NCBI RefSeq assembly: GCF_004340685.1
Contig: NZ_SLUN01000003.1
Coordinates: 1-64,000, forward strand
Direction: 5' to 3'
Length of the DNA stretch: 64,000 bases
Origin: Hydrogenispora ethanolica
Lineage (GTDB): Bacteria; Bacillota; UBA4882; UBA8346
Translations under genes and position numbers: made by a program
Notes under the pieces: generated by a model
Database searches by the model: none
Seen by the model: only the letters and a program-made list of their open reading frames with translations
Told to the model about the DNA's origin: nothing
Shown: positions 17,803 to 27,028 of the stretch, one piece after another
Position numbering within the stretch: the stretch's first letter is position 1
Layout of the letters: each line of letters opens with the position of its first letter

Positions 17803-17820
17803 AAATCTTTGATGCGTTGA

Positions 17821-17866
17821 ACCTCCGGGTTGTGTTGACAGCGAAGCACAATACGGAGGTTTTTTT
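17821..17866 (+). promoter_or_regulatory. attenuator hairpin overlapping the exporter ribosome site
   Basis: ACCTCCG (17821-17827) pairs with CGGAGGT (17854-17860), extended by TTGTG/CACAA, and is followed by six T running up to the ATG. The 3' arm contains the CGGAGG ribosome site of the exporter. The fold could therefore both terminate transcription and block translation. Confidence 0.7.
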
Positions 17867-19099
17867 ATGGTTAAAAAGCAATGGGATATACCCCGCAATT
17901 GGCTCTTGTTTTTGGGCAGCTCCTTCATTTCGGGATTAGGGACTAAGTTGACCACCATCGGTTTGGCCGATAAATTATACAAGCTGACCGGGGACAATTT
18001 CAGCATCAGCCTGGTCTTCCTGCTGCAAAGCCTGCCGATGCTGTTTTTGGGGGTCATGGCCGGAACCCTTTGTGATCGCTACAATAAAAAAGGGTTATTT
18101 GTGGCGGTGAATACGTTCTATGCCGTAACGTCCTTTCTGTTTGCGGTTACCGCGAGTCCGCCGCTGCTTTATTTGATCCTGTTGCTGACCGGGGTCCTTC
18201 AGACCTTGTTCCTACCTTGCCGGATAGCTTTTCTGCCGCAGATCGTGGACCCGGCGGATTTGATGCGGGTTAATGGCATGCGGGCTTCTCTCAACGGAAT
18301 GATCGCGATTTTCGGGTATGGCTTCGCCGGGGCAATTGTGGGTTATCTCGGCAATACCGTGGCATTTGTCATGGATGGCTGCTCCTTTTTGAGCGTGGCG
18401 TTCACCACGCTCTTTCTGCAAACGACGGCCGCTCCAAACGCGACCGCCGTAAAGCAATCCGCTTCGGACCAGCGTTTCTCCTTCAAGACGACTTGGAATA
18501 TGATTCGAAACCACCCCCGGCTTCAAGCGGTCCTTACCCTGGAAGTCCTGACCAACTTCATTATTATACTGCAAATCCCGCTGACCTACATCTTTGTCGC
18601 CCGGTATTTGGGGGGCCCCGCCCGGATGGCCCAGCGGACCGGACTGCTCTTCGCCGCCGCCGGAATCGGCACGTGTTTGGGCGGCTTGTTGCTGAACCGC
18701 TTGCGGAGCGGCAATCGGCTGCTGGCGTTGCCTAAGGCTTTACTCTTCGACAGCCTGTTGGTATTGAGCTTTGCCCTGGTCCGCTTTTTCCCGCTAAACC
18801 TCATTTTATACGGGTTGATGGGGGTTATTGCCGCGTTTATGGGGACCATTCTGGAGACGGCGGTACAGGAGTGGACTCCGCCTGAGCATTTGGGCGCGGT
18901 TTCCGGGTTCATTCACTCGATAGTCGAGCCTATCTGCGTGGTCTCGCTCTTATTAGGGGGCTTGCTCACCCAGTGGTTGGAGCCAAGCTGGCTATTCATC
19001 CTTTGCGCCGGTGCCGAATTGTTGACCGGTGCCTATTTTCTGAACCGGTTTCGCGCAGAGGCCGGAGTGACATCGACATCGGAAAAACTCGGTTCTTAG
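17867..19099 (+). CDS. MFS-family efflux transporter (MFS_3, macrolide-efflux-like)
   Basis: A 410-residue protein with about 12 predicted membrane helices and the loop 2-3 signature GVMAGTLCDRYNKK. The fold and length fit the MFS_3 branch that includes Mef-type exporters. The ATG lies directly after the T-run of an attenuator whose stem holds the CGGAGG ribosome site, so expression is probably inducible. The substrate is unknown; an antibiotic or other ribosome-acting compound is a reasonable inference given the leader. Confidence 0.85.
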   Translation: MVKKQWDIPRNWLLFLGSSFISGLGTKLTTIGLADKLYKLTGDNFSISLVFLLQSLPMLFLGVMAGTLCDRYNKKGLFVAVNTFYAVTSFLFAVTASPPLLYLILLLTGVLQTLFLPCRIAFLPQIVDPADLMRVNGMRASLNGMIAIFGYGFAGAIVGYLGNTVAFVMDGCSFLSVAFTTLFLQTTAAPNATAVKQSASDQRFSFKTTWNMIRNHPRLQAVLTLEVLTNFIIILQIPLTYIFVARYLGGPARMAQRTGLLFAAAGIGTCLGGLLLNRLRSGNRLLALPKALLFDSLLVLSFALVRFFPLNLILYGLMGVIAAFMGTILETAVQEWTPPEHLGAVSGFIHSIVEPICVVSLLLGGLLTQWLEPSWLFILCAGAELLTGAYFLNRFRAEAGVTSTSEKLGS

Positions 19100-19237
19100 T
19101 TCATCCCGGCCAAGTCGCCAATGATGTCCGGCTGGTAATGGTTACAGACTTTATTCTGCATCGAATCACAGAGCGGGATATCCGCGACGAGGGAGACCGG
19201 CGCTCACGGTAATGAGGACAGGTCGCTCGTTTCTTGG

Positions 19238-19447
19238 GCTTGCCCGCACGACTCCTGAGCAAGTATGCCCAACAACCGTGCCTGTTGACACTGTGGATCC
19301 GCATCCTTACACAGTTACTGTGCGAGCATGCACAGTAACCGGGTAAACATTCAAAGCAACTGGGCGGGCAGGTACAGTGATTGGGCGTGGATACACTGTG
19401 AATGAGTGAGCGTGCGCAATGACCGGGATTGAATACCCGATCGTTGC
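19238..19447. repeat. 21-bp-period palindromic repeat array (10 units)
   Basis: Ten consecutive 21-base units fill most of the gap between the convergent MFS and permease genes. Most start with GC or GT, and many end in ACCGG or ACTGG. Palindromic cores include CACAGTTACTGTG spanning 19310-19322. Both strands have open frames giving 7-residue repeats, but no start signal. I regard it as non-coding. Confidence 0.7.
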
Positions 19448-19512
19448 GCATGCTTGGGTGCGAGAGGAATATGTTCGCGGACTTTCCCGGCGTTTCACCC
19501 GGACGAGCGGGG

Positions 19513-20802
19513 CTAAAGAGTTTTTAAATCTTCGGTCCGGCCCGGCTTTTGGGGCACTCTCCGGGCCGCGAGGCACCAGCCGATTCCCGCCAGAATGAGC
19601 GGGTACAATCCGGTCCAGCCAGTAAAGGCGTACACTGCCAGACAGACGAGGAGCGCGATCAGGGCGGAGCGGCGCTTGGAGGGTTCGGAGCCGAACAGTT
19701 TCACGGCCGCGGCCATTCCAATGATGTATAAGGCGATAAAGACGGCGCTGGTGAGTTGCATCAGCACCGAGGTGACGGCCTGATCGAGCGCGGCTGCTCC
19801 CAGCACCGCCAAAAAGAGCGGGATCAGGGCCAGTAAAACCCGGTACGGCGTTTGGTGCTTCGGATGCAACTTGGCAAAACAGGCCGGAAAATCACCCTGG
19901 CGGGCCTGGGCATAGACCAGCCTGGAAAAACCGGCCACGTAGGTATGGATCGACCCGTAGCAGACCACAAAACCGAGTACCGCCACGACGGCTCCGGCTA
20001 AGCTTCCCCAGCTCTGCAGGACGAGAGTCGCCAGGGCGGCCAGATTATCCTCAGCCAGATAGGAGCGGGAGCCGACGGTGACCACCGCCAGCAGCAGATA
20101 GAGGAGGTTGATCACCACCAGCGATCCGCCCAGACTCAAGCGAATATCGCGGGCCGGATTGCGAAATTCCTCCGCCAGATGGCCGATCATCTCCCAGCCG
20201 ACAAAAGCCCAGAACAGGATGGTCATGGCCGTGCCCACCGGCCACCAACCCCGCGGCGCGAAGGGCGTAAAAGCCGCCGGGTGCACCTTGGGAAAAGCGG
20301 CGACGATCACCAGGATGACGATGGCGGCGATCAGCCCGACCACTCCCAGCTGGACATTACCCGAGAGGGTAATACCCCGGTAATTGAAGCAGATGGCCAG
20401 CAACAGCATGACGCCGGCGATCAGGAAAATCGCTGTTTTGGGAAGTCCGAGATACACCCCGATATAGTTCGCGCCGATCAGGACGGAGACCGGCGCTCCG
20501 ATCGGCACCGTCCCCAAGAACAGCCAGCCCGTAATGGCGCCGGCCCGGTCGCCGAAGGCGCGTTGGGCATAGGCGGCGATTCCGCCGGCCTCCGGATAAC
20601 GCCCGGCGAGATGGCTCAGGGTGATCACCAAAGGCACGGTCAATAACCCCATCAACAGCCAACTTACCAACGAAGCCGGTCCGGCCAGCTGCGCCGCGAG
20701 GACCGGCAGGATCAGGATTCCCGAACCCAACACCGCGCCGGTGGTCAAAGCCAAGCCTTGCACCCACGAGAGCGAACGCCGCAAAGAAGGTTCGCTACTC
20801 AT
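19513..20802 (-). CDS. APC-superfamily amino-acid permease (YjeH-like)
   Basis: A 429-residue protein with about 12 predicted membrane helices. The first helix carries GAVLGSGILILP, the APC substrate-binding motif, and the protein continues with PEAGGIAAYAQRAFG. The overall layout resembles the YjeH branch, which exports methionine and branched-chain amino acids; import cannot be excluded. Its ATG overlaps the stop codon of the upstream gene in an ATGA, so translation is coupled. Confidence 0.85.
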   Translation of the reverse strand: MSSEPSLRRSLSWVQGLALTTGAVLGSGILILPVLAAQLAGPASLVSWLLMGLLTVPLVITLSHLAGRYPEAGGIAAYAQRAFGDRAGAITGWLFLGTVPIGAPVSVLIGANYIGVYLGLPKTAIFLIAGVMLLLAICFNYRGITLSGNVQLGVVGLIAAIVILVIVAAFPKVHPAAFTPFAPRGWWPVGTAMTILFWAFVGWEMIGHLAEEFRNPARDIRLSLGGSLVVINLLYLLLAVVTVGSRSYLAEDNLAALATLVLQSWGSLAGAVVAVLGFVVCYGSIHTYVAGFSRLVYAQARQGDFPACFAKLHPKHQTPYRVLLALIPLFLAVLGAAALDQAVTSVLMQLTSAVFIALYIIGMAAAVKLFGSEPSKRRSALIALLVCLAVYAFTGWTGLYPLILAGIGWCLAARRVPQKPGRTEDLKTL

Positions 20803-21332
20803 TGGGAACGCCGCCTTACGCTCATTTCTTCTTTGAGAAGCCAGGTTTTCCCCTCATTCTTCGAGGTAACCGAGCGCCAGTGAAACGAGTCCGGGGTAAT
20901 CTGCGAAAAGATCCAGCGGCTCAAACCATCCTCGCGGCAGGTATCTTCCAGCACAATTTCAGCGCCGACGGGTTTAGCGATGAGATTCCGGACCCGGTGA
21001 TTGGCCGGCCCGATCCAAACGATCTGCCAGGCGTCGATCTTCGGATCATAAAAGCGCAAGGTGGAGCCGTATTCACCCTGGGGACTGCCTGGCTTCCGGC
21101 GTTCGCTGCGGGAAGGACAGATCCAGACATCCTGGATAACCCGGCCGTTGAGCGCCCAGGCAAAGATCCACTCTCCTTTGACAGTCCAAGGGCTGCCATC
21201 GGCCTTAAAACCAGTCCAATCAAAGTCCCATTCCCCCACGAACTGTCCGAATAGCATGGGGTCGCCCGCATCGGAAGCGGGCCCTTCCGACCAAAGCGCT
21301 GCGGCAAAAGCTTCCTGTTGATTCATCATCAT
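20799..21332 (-). CDS. hypothetical protein (DUF1579-like)
   Basis: A 177-residue soluble protein beginning MMMNQQEAFAAALW. The GEWDFDWTGFKADGSPW and WALNGRVIQDVW stretches resemble the lipocalin-like DUF1579 fold; no function is established. ATG 21332 follows GGTGGAGG. The last codons overlap the permease start, so the two genes form an operon driven by the promoter at 21419-21452. Confidence 0.65.
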   Translation of the reverse strand: MMMNQQEAFAAALWSEGPASDAGDPMLFGQFVGEWDFDWTGFKADGSPWTVKGEWIFAWALNGRVIQDVWICPSRSERRKPGSPQGEYGSTLRFYDPKIDAWQIVWIGPANHRVRNLIAKPVGAEIVLEDTCREDGLSRWIFSQITPDSFHWRSVTSKNEGKTWLLKEEMSVRRRSQ

Positions 21333-21418
21333 CTGAACCTCCACCTGGATTCGATTTCGGCGTCAAACTCCCAGCCGGCCTTCTCCAGTCAAAGAGCGGA
21401 CCACTGGAATACGCGCTG

Positions 21419-21452
21419 GTTTCAATATAACAAACACTTTTGAAACTGTCAA
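21419..21452 (-). promoter_or_regulatory. promoter with palindromic operator for the permease operon
   Basis: On the minus strand, TTGACA (plus 21447-21452), a 17-base spacer and TATATT (plus 21424-21429). The arms GTTTCAA and TTGAAAC (21419-21425 and 21440-21446) form an inverted repeat spanning the spacer and -10, suggesting repressor binding. Confidence 0.75.
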
Positions 21453-21539
21453 TATTAACTAAGATAGTTACAAGTTGTTTCAAAAAAACACCGCTTGTAG
21501 ATTCGGCGGTGATTTCAAGAGTGGATCGGGATCCCGAAA

Positions 21540-21968
21540 TCATTTGATGTTAATCAGCATGAAGCCGCCCAGGCAGAGCAGGATCCCCAGACCATTAATC
21601 AGGGTCATTTTTTCTTGGAAAAACAATAGCCCCACCGGGATCAATACCAAGGTGATAATGACGGTCGAAAAGAACTGCGCGACGCTGATATTCCAGCCGG
21701 CCCGGTAAGCCAGTAAGAAACCCAGCTCTAAGCCGACGATGGCGATTCCCAGCGATAGACATGTCCAGTTCAGTTTCTTCAGGGAGGCGGCGAGCCCCTC
21801 TTGCAAAGGAAAGAAGGGCAACAGGATGAGGGTGAACGCCGCCGCCGTGAGATAGGTCACAGTGAGGGAGAGAATGGGGTGGGCTGCAACCGGAGTGGAT
21901 TTTTGGGAAATATGGTAAAAGACATTGGAGATCACCACCAAAAAGATGGCAAAGTAGTAAAGCCACAT
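21540..21968 (-). CDS. small DMT/EamA-like membrane transporter
   Basis: A 142-residue protein with four predicted membrane helices and a short cytoplasmic loop, the size and layout of a half-length EamA or SMR-type transporter. It ends with the family-typical LINGLGILLCLGGFMLI helix. GGGAG lies 8 bases before the ATG. Such half-size proteins act as dimers. The substrate is unknown. Confidence 0.8.
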   Translation of the reverse strand: MWLYYFAIFLVVISNVFYHISQKSTPVAAHPILSLTVTYLTAAAFTLILLPFFPLQEGLAASLKKLNWTCLSLGIAIVGLELGFLLAYRAGWNISVAQFFSTVIITLVLIPVGLLFFQEKMTLINGLGILLCLGGFMLINIK

Positions 21969-22150
21969 GAAATTTTCTCCCGGGTATAGATTTTTATTTT
22001 AAATACCATTATCACCCATCCTCCCGTGAAAGTCAACTTCGGGCGGTAGAAATTTAAAAAGCGGTTTGCCAAGGCCGGCGCGTGATGGAGAGTCATTGAA
22101 TTGGCGACCCGCCCGGTAACCGGCGGGGATGAGCTGAACCGTTTACAAGC

Positions 22151-22186
22151 AAAATACAAAGGCCCACTCCAGACAGGGAGTGGGCC
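22151..22186 (-). terminator. intrinsic terminator (minus strand)
   Basis: GGCCCACTCC (22161-22170) pairs with GGAGTGGGCC (22177-22186). On the minus strand it is followed by TTTGTATTTT. It ends the secreted-protein gene. Confidence 0.85.
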
Positions 22187-22201
22187 GGGGATGACGGGGT
22201 T

Positions 22202-22831
22202 TCAGTAGTTTATCTCCGTTACTTTCCAACCGGTTACGCTGGTAAATAGGGGAATCGCCAGGGGTTCGTACTCCAGCACCAGCGGATTGTTGAGATTGTT
22301 CCAAACCGTGATGCCCTTATTCAGCTTGAGGGCGTTGAGCGCCTCGGGCTTCCCGTTCAGCAATACCGGGAAGATCACTTTTTCCTTGACGGTCAAGTCG
22401 GCCGCGGCCCAGTTGAGCGCGCCGCTGCCGCCTTCCTTGAAAGTCTCCGACCGGCCTTTCTCCCGCAGTTCGCTCAGGATCATCTGCGAAAGCCAGGGCG
22501 CGGTGTCGGTAGTGGCCTTGGACTCGCCATTCCGGTACCAGGGGTTAAAATTTTTGCTGGTCTTCATTTCCAGCAGAATCCGGGTTCCTTTCCAGGCTTC
22601 CCGATCCTTTTGGGGCCGGATCCAGGTATATGTAATCGAATCGGGGAAGGAACTCTTCACGACCGTCACTTCCCAAGTGCTCTCTTTCTGCTCCATATGG
22701 GCGATAATGTAACGGAATTTCACCTTCATCTGGGGACGGATCGGGCTATAGTCCTGTTCGGCCCGGATCATCCCGGCATTGGCGGTGGTCATCGCCAACA
22801 GCGCCAACAGTACCAAAAATAAACGTTTCAT
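22202..22831 (-). CDS. secreted hypothetical protein
   Basis: A 209-residue protein starting MKRLFLVLLALLAMTTANAG, a clear signal peptide with an ANA-type cleavage site. The mature part is strand-rich and begins EQDYSPIRPQMKVKFRY; I do not recognise a family. ATG 22831 has GGAGG at 9-base spacing, while the in-frame ATG at 22837 is too close. It is monocistronic with a terminator. A role at the cell surface is all that can be said. Confidence 0.7.
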   Translation of the reverse strand: MKRLFLVLLALLAMTTANAGMIRAEQDYSPIRPQMKVKFRYIIAHMEQKESTWEVTVVKSSFPDSITYTWIRPQKDREAWKGTRILLEMKTSKNFNPWYRNGESKATTDTAPWLSQMILSELREKGRSETFKEGGSGALNWAAADLTVKEKVIFPVLLNGKPEALNALKLNKGITVWNNLNNPLVLEYEPLAIPLFTSVTGWKVTEINY

Positions 22832-22995
22832 TCTCATCGACCTCCTGCTTTGCCGGACCTCAACCAAAAAGGTCCGGGAAAGAATTTACTTCGGGTTCTT
22901 TCCATCAATGGATTATTCAACCCCCGACCAATCAATTCCTGTCAATGATCGAAAATTTCTCGCGAGGGGTTCGAACGCGAGGATACGACGGTTTA

Positions 22996-23024
22996 TTGTA
23001 GGAGAAAATTTCCTATGCTATAAT
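22996..23024 (+). promoter_or_regulatory. promoter of the nif3-coaX-hflX-dusB block
   Basis: TTGTAG (22996-23001), a 17-base spacer ending in TGC (extended -10) and TATAAT (23019-23024). A second TATAAT occurs at 23031-23036. Confidence 0.75.
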
Positions 23025-23088
23025 TTATGTTATAATCGGGGGAGAGATTTTGCATTCAAGCCGAAATTGAGGGGCTTTTGAAAGCAAA

Positions 23089-23940
23089 ATGGTCTTCAAT
23101 ACTGGAATGGTGGGCAAGATGGAGGTTGAAACCTTAGTTCATATTCTTCAGGAATTGATCCCCGGCAAGAACGCCGGGGGTTCGCTCCGTTTTGTCCCGG
23201 ATCTGGGAACATTGCCGGTCGGACGGATCGGGGTGGCGGTCGACCCGACCCCGGAGAATATCCAGACCGCCGTGGAGCGGGGCATCGACTTGCTCATTAC
23301 CTATCATCCCTGGACCGGCGAGGCGACAGAGATCGTGAACCACGCCAACCTGCGGCTGCTGGCCTTGCATGGGAACTGGGATTCCGCCCCGGCCGGGATC
23401 CTTCCGGAACTGGTCCAAGCTTGCGAACTGCGGGAAGTGGCAGAACGGGACGGAGTGATGATCGGTACCACCGAAACGGCGTTGCGCGGCTTGATTGAAG
23501 TCTGCCAACGGACGCTGGAGCTTACCGTGGTGCCCTATTTTGGCGAATTGCGAAGCCCGGTCCGGAAGGTCGGTATTTATCTGGGTTCGGGATTTCTGCC
23601 GCACCGTCGCGCAGTCTGGGAGACATGCCGCGCCCAGGGGTGCGATACGCTGCTCTCCGGCGAACTGACCATGGCGGCACTGCGGTTCGGGACTGAACAT
23701 CAATTAAAACTGATCGATCTGGGGCATAGCGCGGCGGCCCGCGCCGGCATGAATAAATTCCGCCGTTTACTGGCCGAACGATTGTCCGATCACTGCCCGG
23801 TTGATTTTCTGGACGGGCTGTATTCGTGCAATTATTTTACGAGCTATTCCATTCTCGACAATTATAGCGCCGCCTTCACCGAAAGCGACGATCTGGAGAT
23901 GGGTCCGGAACTGTTTTCATTTATCGAAAAAATGGAGTGA
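23089..23940 (+). CDS. Nif3-like dinuclear-metal-centre protein
   Basis: A protein of up to 283 residues of the Nif3/YqfO (GTP cyclohydrolase I type 2 homologue) family. Metal-site signatures are LLITYHPW (about residues 71-78), SGELTMAAL (about 197-205) and LIDLGHSAAARAGM (about 217-230). Family members typically begin just before the DIxxxLEEL-like helix, here METLVHILQELIP-like, so ATG 23119 may be the true start instead of 23089; neither has a strong ribosome site. The biochemical role of the family is not settled. It is first in a housekeeping operon. Confidence 0.85.
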   Translation: MVFNTGMVGKMEVETLVHILQELIPGKNAGGSLRFVPDLGTLPVGRIGVAVDPTPENIQTAVERGIDLLITYHPWTGEATEIVNHANLRLLALHGNWDSAPAGILPELVQACELREVAERDGVMIGTTETALRGLIEVCQRTLELTVVPYFGELRSPVRKVGIYLGSGFLPHRRAVWETCRAQGCDTLLSGELTMAALRFGTEHQLKLIDLGHSAAARAGMNKFRRLLAERLSDHCPVDFLDGLYSCNYFTSYSILDNYSAAFTESDDLEMGPELFSFIEKME

Positions 23941-23946
23941 ATCAAG

Positions 23947-24717
23947 ATGTTACTGGTTTTGGATATCGGCAATACCAACACGGTGGTGGGCGTCTACGAG
24001 GACGCCAAATTGCTGGCCGATTGGCGGCTGGCCACCGATCGCCTGAAGACAGTCGATGAGTACGGGATCCTCGTCAAAAGTCTTTTTAGCGAAGCCGGGC
24101 TCGACCACCGCCGGGTGGAATCGGCCATCATCTCCAGCGTGGTGCCGCCGGTGACCGGGCTGTTCGCCGGGATGATCGAAAAGTATTTCGGAGTTCGTCC
24201 CAGGGAAGTGGGACCGGGGGTCAAAACCGGCCTGGTCATCAAGTATGAGAATCCCCGCGAGGTCGGGGCGGACCGGGTGGTCAACGCCGTGGCCGGCATT
24301 CAGCTGTATGGGCCGCCGCTCGTCATCATCGACTTCGGGACGGCCACCACCTTTTGCGCCATCGGCGCTCAAGGGGACTATCTGGGCGGATCGATCGCGC
24401 CCGGGCTGGGCATCATCAGCGAAGCTTTGTTCATTCGTACCGCCAAGCTGCCCCGGGTGGAGATCGTCCGTCCCAGGACCGTGATCGGCAAAAACACTGT
24501 CAACAGCATCCAATCGGGGTTGTTCTTCGGGTATATCGGCATGGTGGAGAGCCTGATCACCCGGATCAAAGCCGAAATGAACTGCAATCCCCTGGTGGTG
24601 GCCACGGGTGGTTTAGCCGAGCTCATCGCCGGCGATACTAAAATGATCGATCGCATCAACCCCTATCTTACCTTGGAGGGTCTCCGCTTGATCTACGGGA
24701 TGAACCAGAACGCATGA
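23947..24717 (+). CDS. coaX: type III pantothenate kinase
   Basis: A 256-residue kinase for the first step of coenzyme A synthesis. It shows the ASKHA-fold N-terminal motif LVLDIGNTNTVVG, the GADRVVNAV segment (GxDR, about residues 106-114) and IIDFGTATTF (about 126-135). These define CoaX rather than CoaA. It starts 6 bases after the Nif3-like gene, and its end overlaps hflX by 4 bases. Confidence 0.96.
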   Translation: MLLVLDIGNTNTVVGVYEDAKLLADWRLATDRLKTVDEYGILVKSLFSEAGLDHRRVESAIISSVVPPVTGLFAGMIEKYFGVRPREVGPGVKTGLVIKYENPREVGADRVVNAVAGIQLYGPPLVIIDFGTATTFCAIGAQGDYLGGSIAPGLGIISEALFIRTAKLPRVEIVRPRTVIGKNTVNSIQSGLFFGYIGMVESLITRIKAEMNCNPLVVATGGLAELIAGDTKMIDRINPYLTLEGLRLIYGMNQNA

Positions 24718-25997
24718 TTGACACGGTGGATAACCGGCCGGAGAAGGCCATTTTGATAGGATTATCGTCTCCGCGGGCCGATGAGCGGATCCTGGAGTAC
24801 GAATGGAACGAATTCGCTGAGTTGGTGAAGACGGCCGGAGCGGAGGAAGCCGGCCGGATGCTGCAGGCCCGGGAGACGCCGGATCCGGCGCTGTTTCTGG
24901 GGAGCGGCAAAGCGGAAGCCCTGGCGGAACTGGTCCGGTCGGCCGAAGCCGACCTGGTGATCAGCATCCAGGAACTGTCGCCGGTGCAGGTCCGAAACCT
25001 TGAGGACCAGGTCCGGGTGCGGGTGATCGACCGGACCGATCTGATCCTGGACATCTTCGCGCAACGCGCCCGGAGCCGCGAGGGCCAGCTCCAAGTGGAA
25101 TTGGCCCAGTTAAATTATAGCCTGCCCCGCTTGGGAGGGACCGGTCTGGCCCTCTCCCGGCAAGGCGGCGGGATCGGCACCCGCGGTCCCGGCGAGACCA
25201 AGCTGGAAGCGAACCGCCGCGCCGTGCGGCGCAGAATCGCCGATCTCCGTTCCGAACTGGCCGAAGTGCAGCAAAACCGGACCGTCCAGCGGCATTTGCG
25301 GGAGAAAAAAGGGATTCCCACCATTGCCATGGTCGGCTACACCAATGCCGGGAAGTCGACCCTCTTCAACCGTTTGACCGACGCCGGAACTTCGGCCCGG
25401 GACCGGCTCTTTGACACGCTCGATCCACTCTCGCGCCAGCTGGCGTTGGATCGCCACCGGACCGCCATCCTCTTGGATACGGTCGGCTTCATCAGCAATC
25501 TCCCGCATCAACTGGTAGCAGCCTTCAAAGCCACTCTGGAGGAGACGCTGCGGGCCAATCTGATCCTGCATGTGATGGATGCCGGCGCGCCGGATCTGGA
25601 GCGCCGCCATGCCGCGGTCCGGGCGGTCCTGGCCGAGCTCGGCGCGGAGTCCAAGGAGACCTTGGCCGTGCTCAACAAGATCGACCTGCTCGATTCGGAA
25701 CCGCTGATCCAACGGCTCTCCCATCAGTGGTCGGCGGTTCCGGTATCGGCGGCGAGCGGCGCCGGAATCCCCGAGTTATTGACGGCGCTGCGCCGGAGAC
25801 TCTCGGCCGGGATGGGGGAATACCGTTTGCTGGTTCCGTTCAGCGAAGCCGGCATGCTGGACCGTTTGCACCGGCAGTTCCGGATATTGGAAGAGGAGTA
25901 TACCGCCGAGGGGGTGCGCCTGGCGGTGGAGTCGGAAGCCGAGCCGATCCGGGCCTACCAGCGGTTTTTGACCGGGGAGGAGCGGACCGAATGCTGA
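24714..25997 (+). CDS. hflX: GTPase HflX
   Basis: A 427-residue ribosome-associated GTPase. The N-terminal domain contains the typical FLGSGKAEALAEL stretch, followed by a helical linker with GGIGTRGPGETKLE. The G domain starts near residue 205: G1 GYTNAGKST, G3 DTVGF, G4 NKID. It splits or rescues stalled ribosomes. Its ATG overlaps the coaX stop as ATGA, and its last codons overlap the dusB start. Confidence 0.96.
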   Translation: MIDTVDNRPEKAILIGLSSPRADERILEYEWNEFAELVKTAGAEEAGRMLQARETPDPALFLGSGKAEALAELVRSAEADLVISIQELSPVQVRNLEDQVRVRVIDRTDLILDIFAQRARSREGQLQVELAQLNYSLPRLGGTGLALSRQGGGIGTRGPGETKLEANRRAVRRRIADLRSELAEVQQNRTVQRHLREKKGIPTIAMVGYTNAGKSTLFNRLTDAGTSARDRLFDTLDPLSRQLALDRHRTAILLDTVGFISNLPHQLVAAFKATLEETLRANLILHVMDAGAPDLERRHAAVRAVLAELGAESKETLAVLNKIDLLDSEPLIQRLSHQWSAVPVSAASGAGIPELLTALRRRLSAGMGEYRLLVPFSEAGMLDRLHRQFRILEEEYTAEGVRLAVESEAEPIRAYQRFLTGEERTEC

Positions 25998-27016
25998 TCA
26001 TCGGCACGCTGCGCCTGGAGAATCCGGTGGTGTTGGCGCCCATGGCCGGAGTCGGCGATCCGCCTTTCCGGCGGATCGTAAAGCAGTACCGTCCCGGCCT
26101 GCTCTGCGCGGAGATGGTCAGCGCCGCCGCTTTGCATTTTAAGAGCGAGAAGACCTACGCCATGATCCGGGTATCGCCGCAGGAAAAACCGCTCAGCATG
26201 CAGATCTTCGGATCCGATCCCGTTTTGATGGCGGAGGCGGCGCAGCGGGTCGCGGCGGAAGGCGCCGACATTATCGACATTAATATGGGCTGTCCCGTGC
26301 CCAAAGTGGTATCCAACGGCGAGGGTTCGGCCCTGATGAATAACTTGCCGCTGGCGGCAGAGATCATCCGGGCCGTAGCGGCCAGCGTGGCGGTTCCGGT
26401 CACCGTCAAATTCCGGTTGGGTTGGGACGACGACCATATCGTCGCCCCGGAATTGGCCAGGCTGGCCGAGACGAACGGCGCCGCCGCCGTGACGCTTCAT
26501 GCCCGGACCCGCAACCAGTTTTATCAAGGCCGGGCCGCTTGGGAATGGATCGCCCGGGTCAAGCGGAGTGTGGCGATTCCGGTGATCGGCAACGGCGATG
26601 TCGATTCGCCGCAGGCCGCGCGGAGAATGATCGAGGAGACCGGTTGCGACGGGGTGATGATCGGCCAGGCCGCGTTGGGCCGTCCCTGGCTCCTGGGGCA
26701 GGCGGCGGCTTTTTTGACGACCGGTGAGTTGCCGCCGGACCCGTCGCTGGCGGAGCAGTTCCGGGTGGTGCTGAAGCATCTCCGGCTCCAGGTTGAATAC
26801 TCGGGCGAGCTGCGCGGCATCAAAGAGATGCGCAAGCATTTCGGATGGTACTTCAAGGGAGTGCCCGGTTCGGCCAGGCTACGGGAACGGGTTAACGCCA
26901 TCGCCGATCTCCCGGCCTTGCTCCAATTGTTGCGGGAATACGCCGCCGATCTGGGCGTGGCCCCGGCCGAGCTTGACGAAGGACATTTTTCGAGCGTTGC
27001 CGGATGCTTTGAATGA
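25991..27016 (+). CDS. dusB: tRNA-dihydrouridine synthase
   Basis: A 341-residue FMN-dependent enzyme that reduces uridines in the tRNA D-loop. Motifs are VVLAPMAGVGDPPFRRI near the N-terminus, NMGCPVPKVV with the catalytic Cys (about residues 97-106), HARTRNQFYQG and GNGDVDSPQAA. ATG 25991 is inside the last codons of hflX, giving a 7-base overlap and translational coupling. Longer in-frame starts within hflX are unlikely. Confidence 0.95.
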   Translation: MLIIGTLRLENPVVLAPMAGVGDPPFRRIVKQYRPGLLCAEMVSAAALHFKSEKTYAMIRVSPQEKPLSMQIFGSDPVLMAEAAQRVAAEGADIIDINMGCPVPKVVSNGEGSALMNNLPLAAEIIRAVAASVAVPVTVKFRLGWDDDHIVAPELARLAETNGAAAVTLHARTRNQFYQGRAAWEWIARVKRSVAIPVIGNGDVDSPQAARRMIEETGCDGVMIGQAALGRPWLLGQAAAFLTTGELPPDPSLAEQFRVVLKHLRLQVEYSGELRGIKEMRKHFGWYFKGVPGSARLRERVNAIADLPALLQLLREYAADLGVAPAELDEGHFSSVAGCFE

Positions 27017-27028
27017 GGAGGTCCCCCA

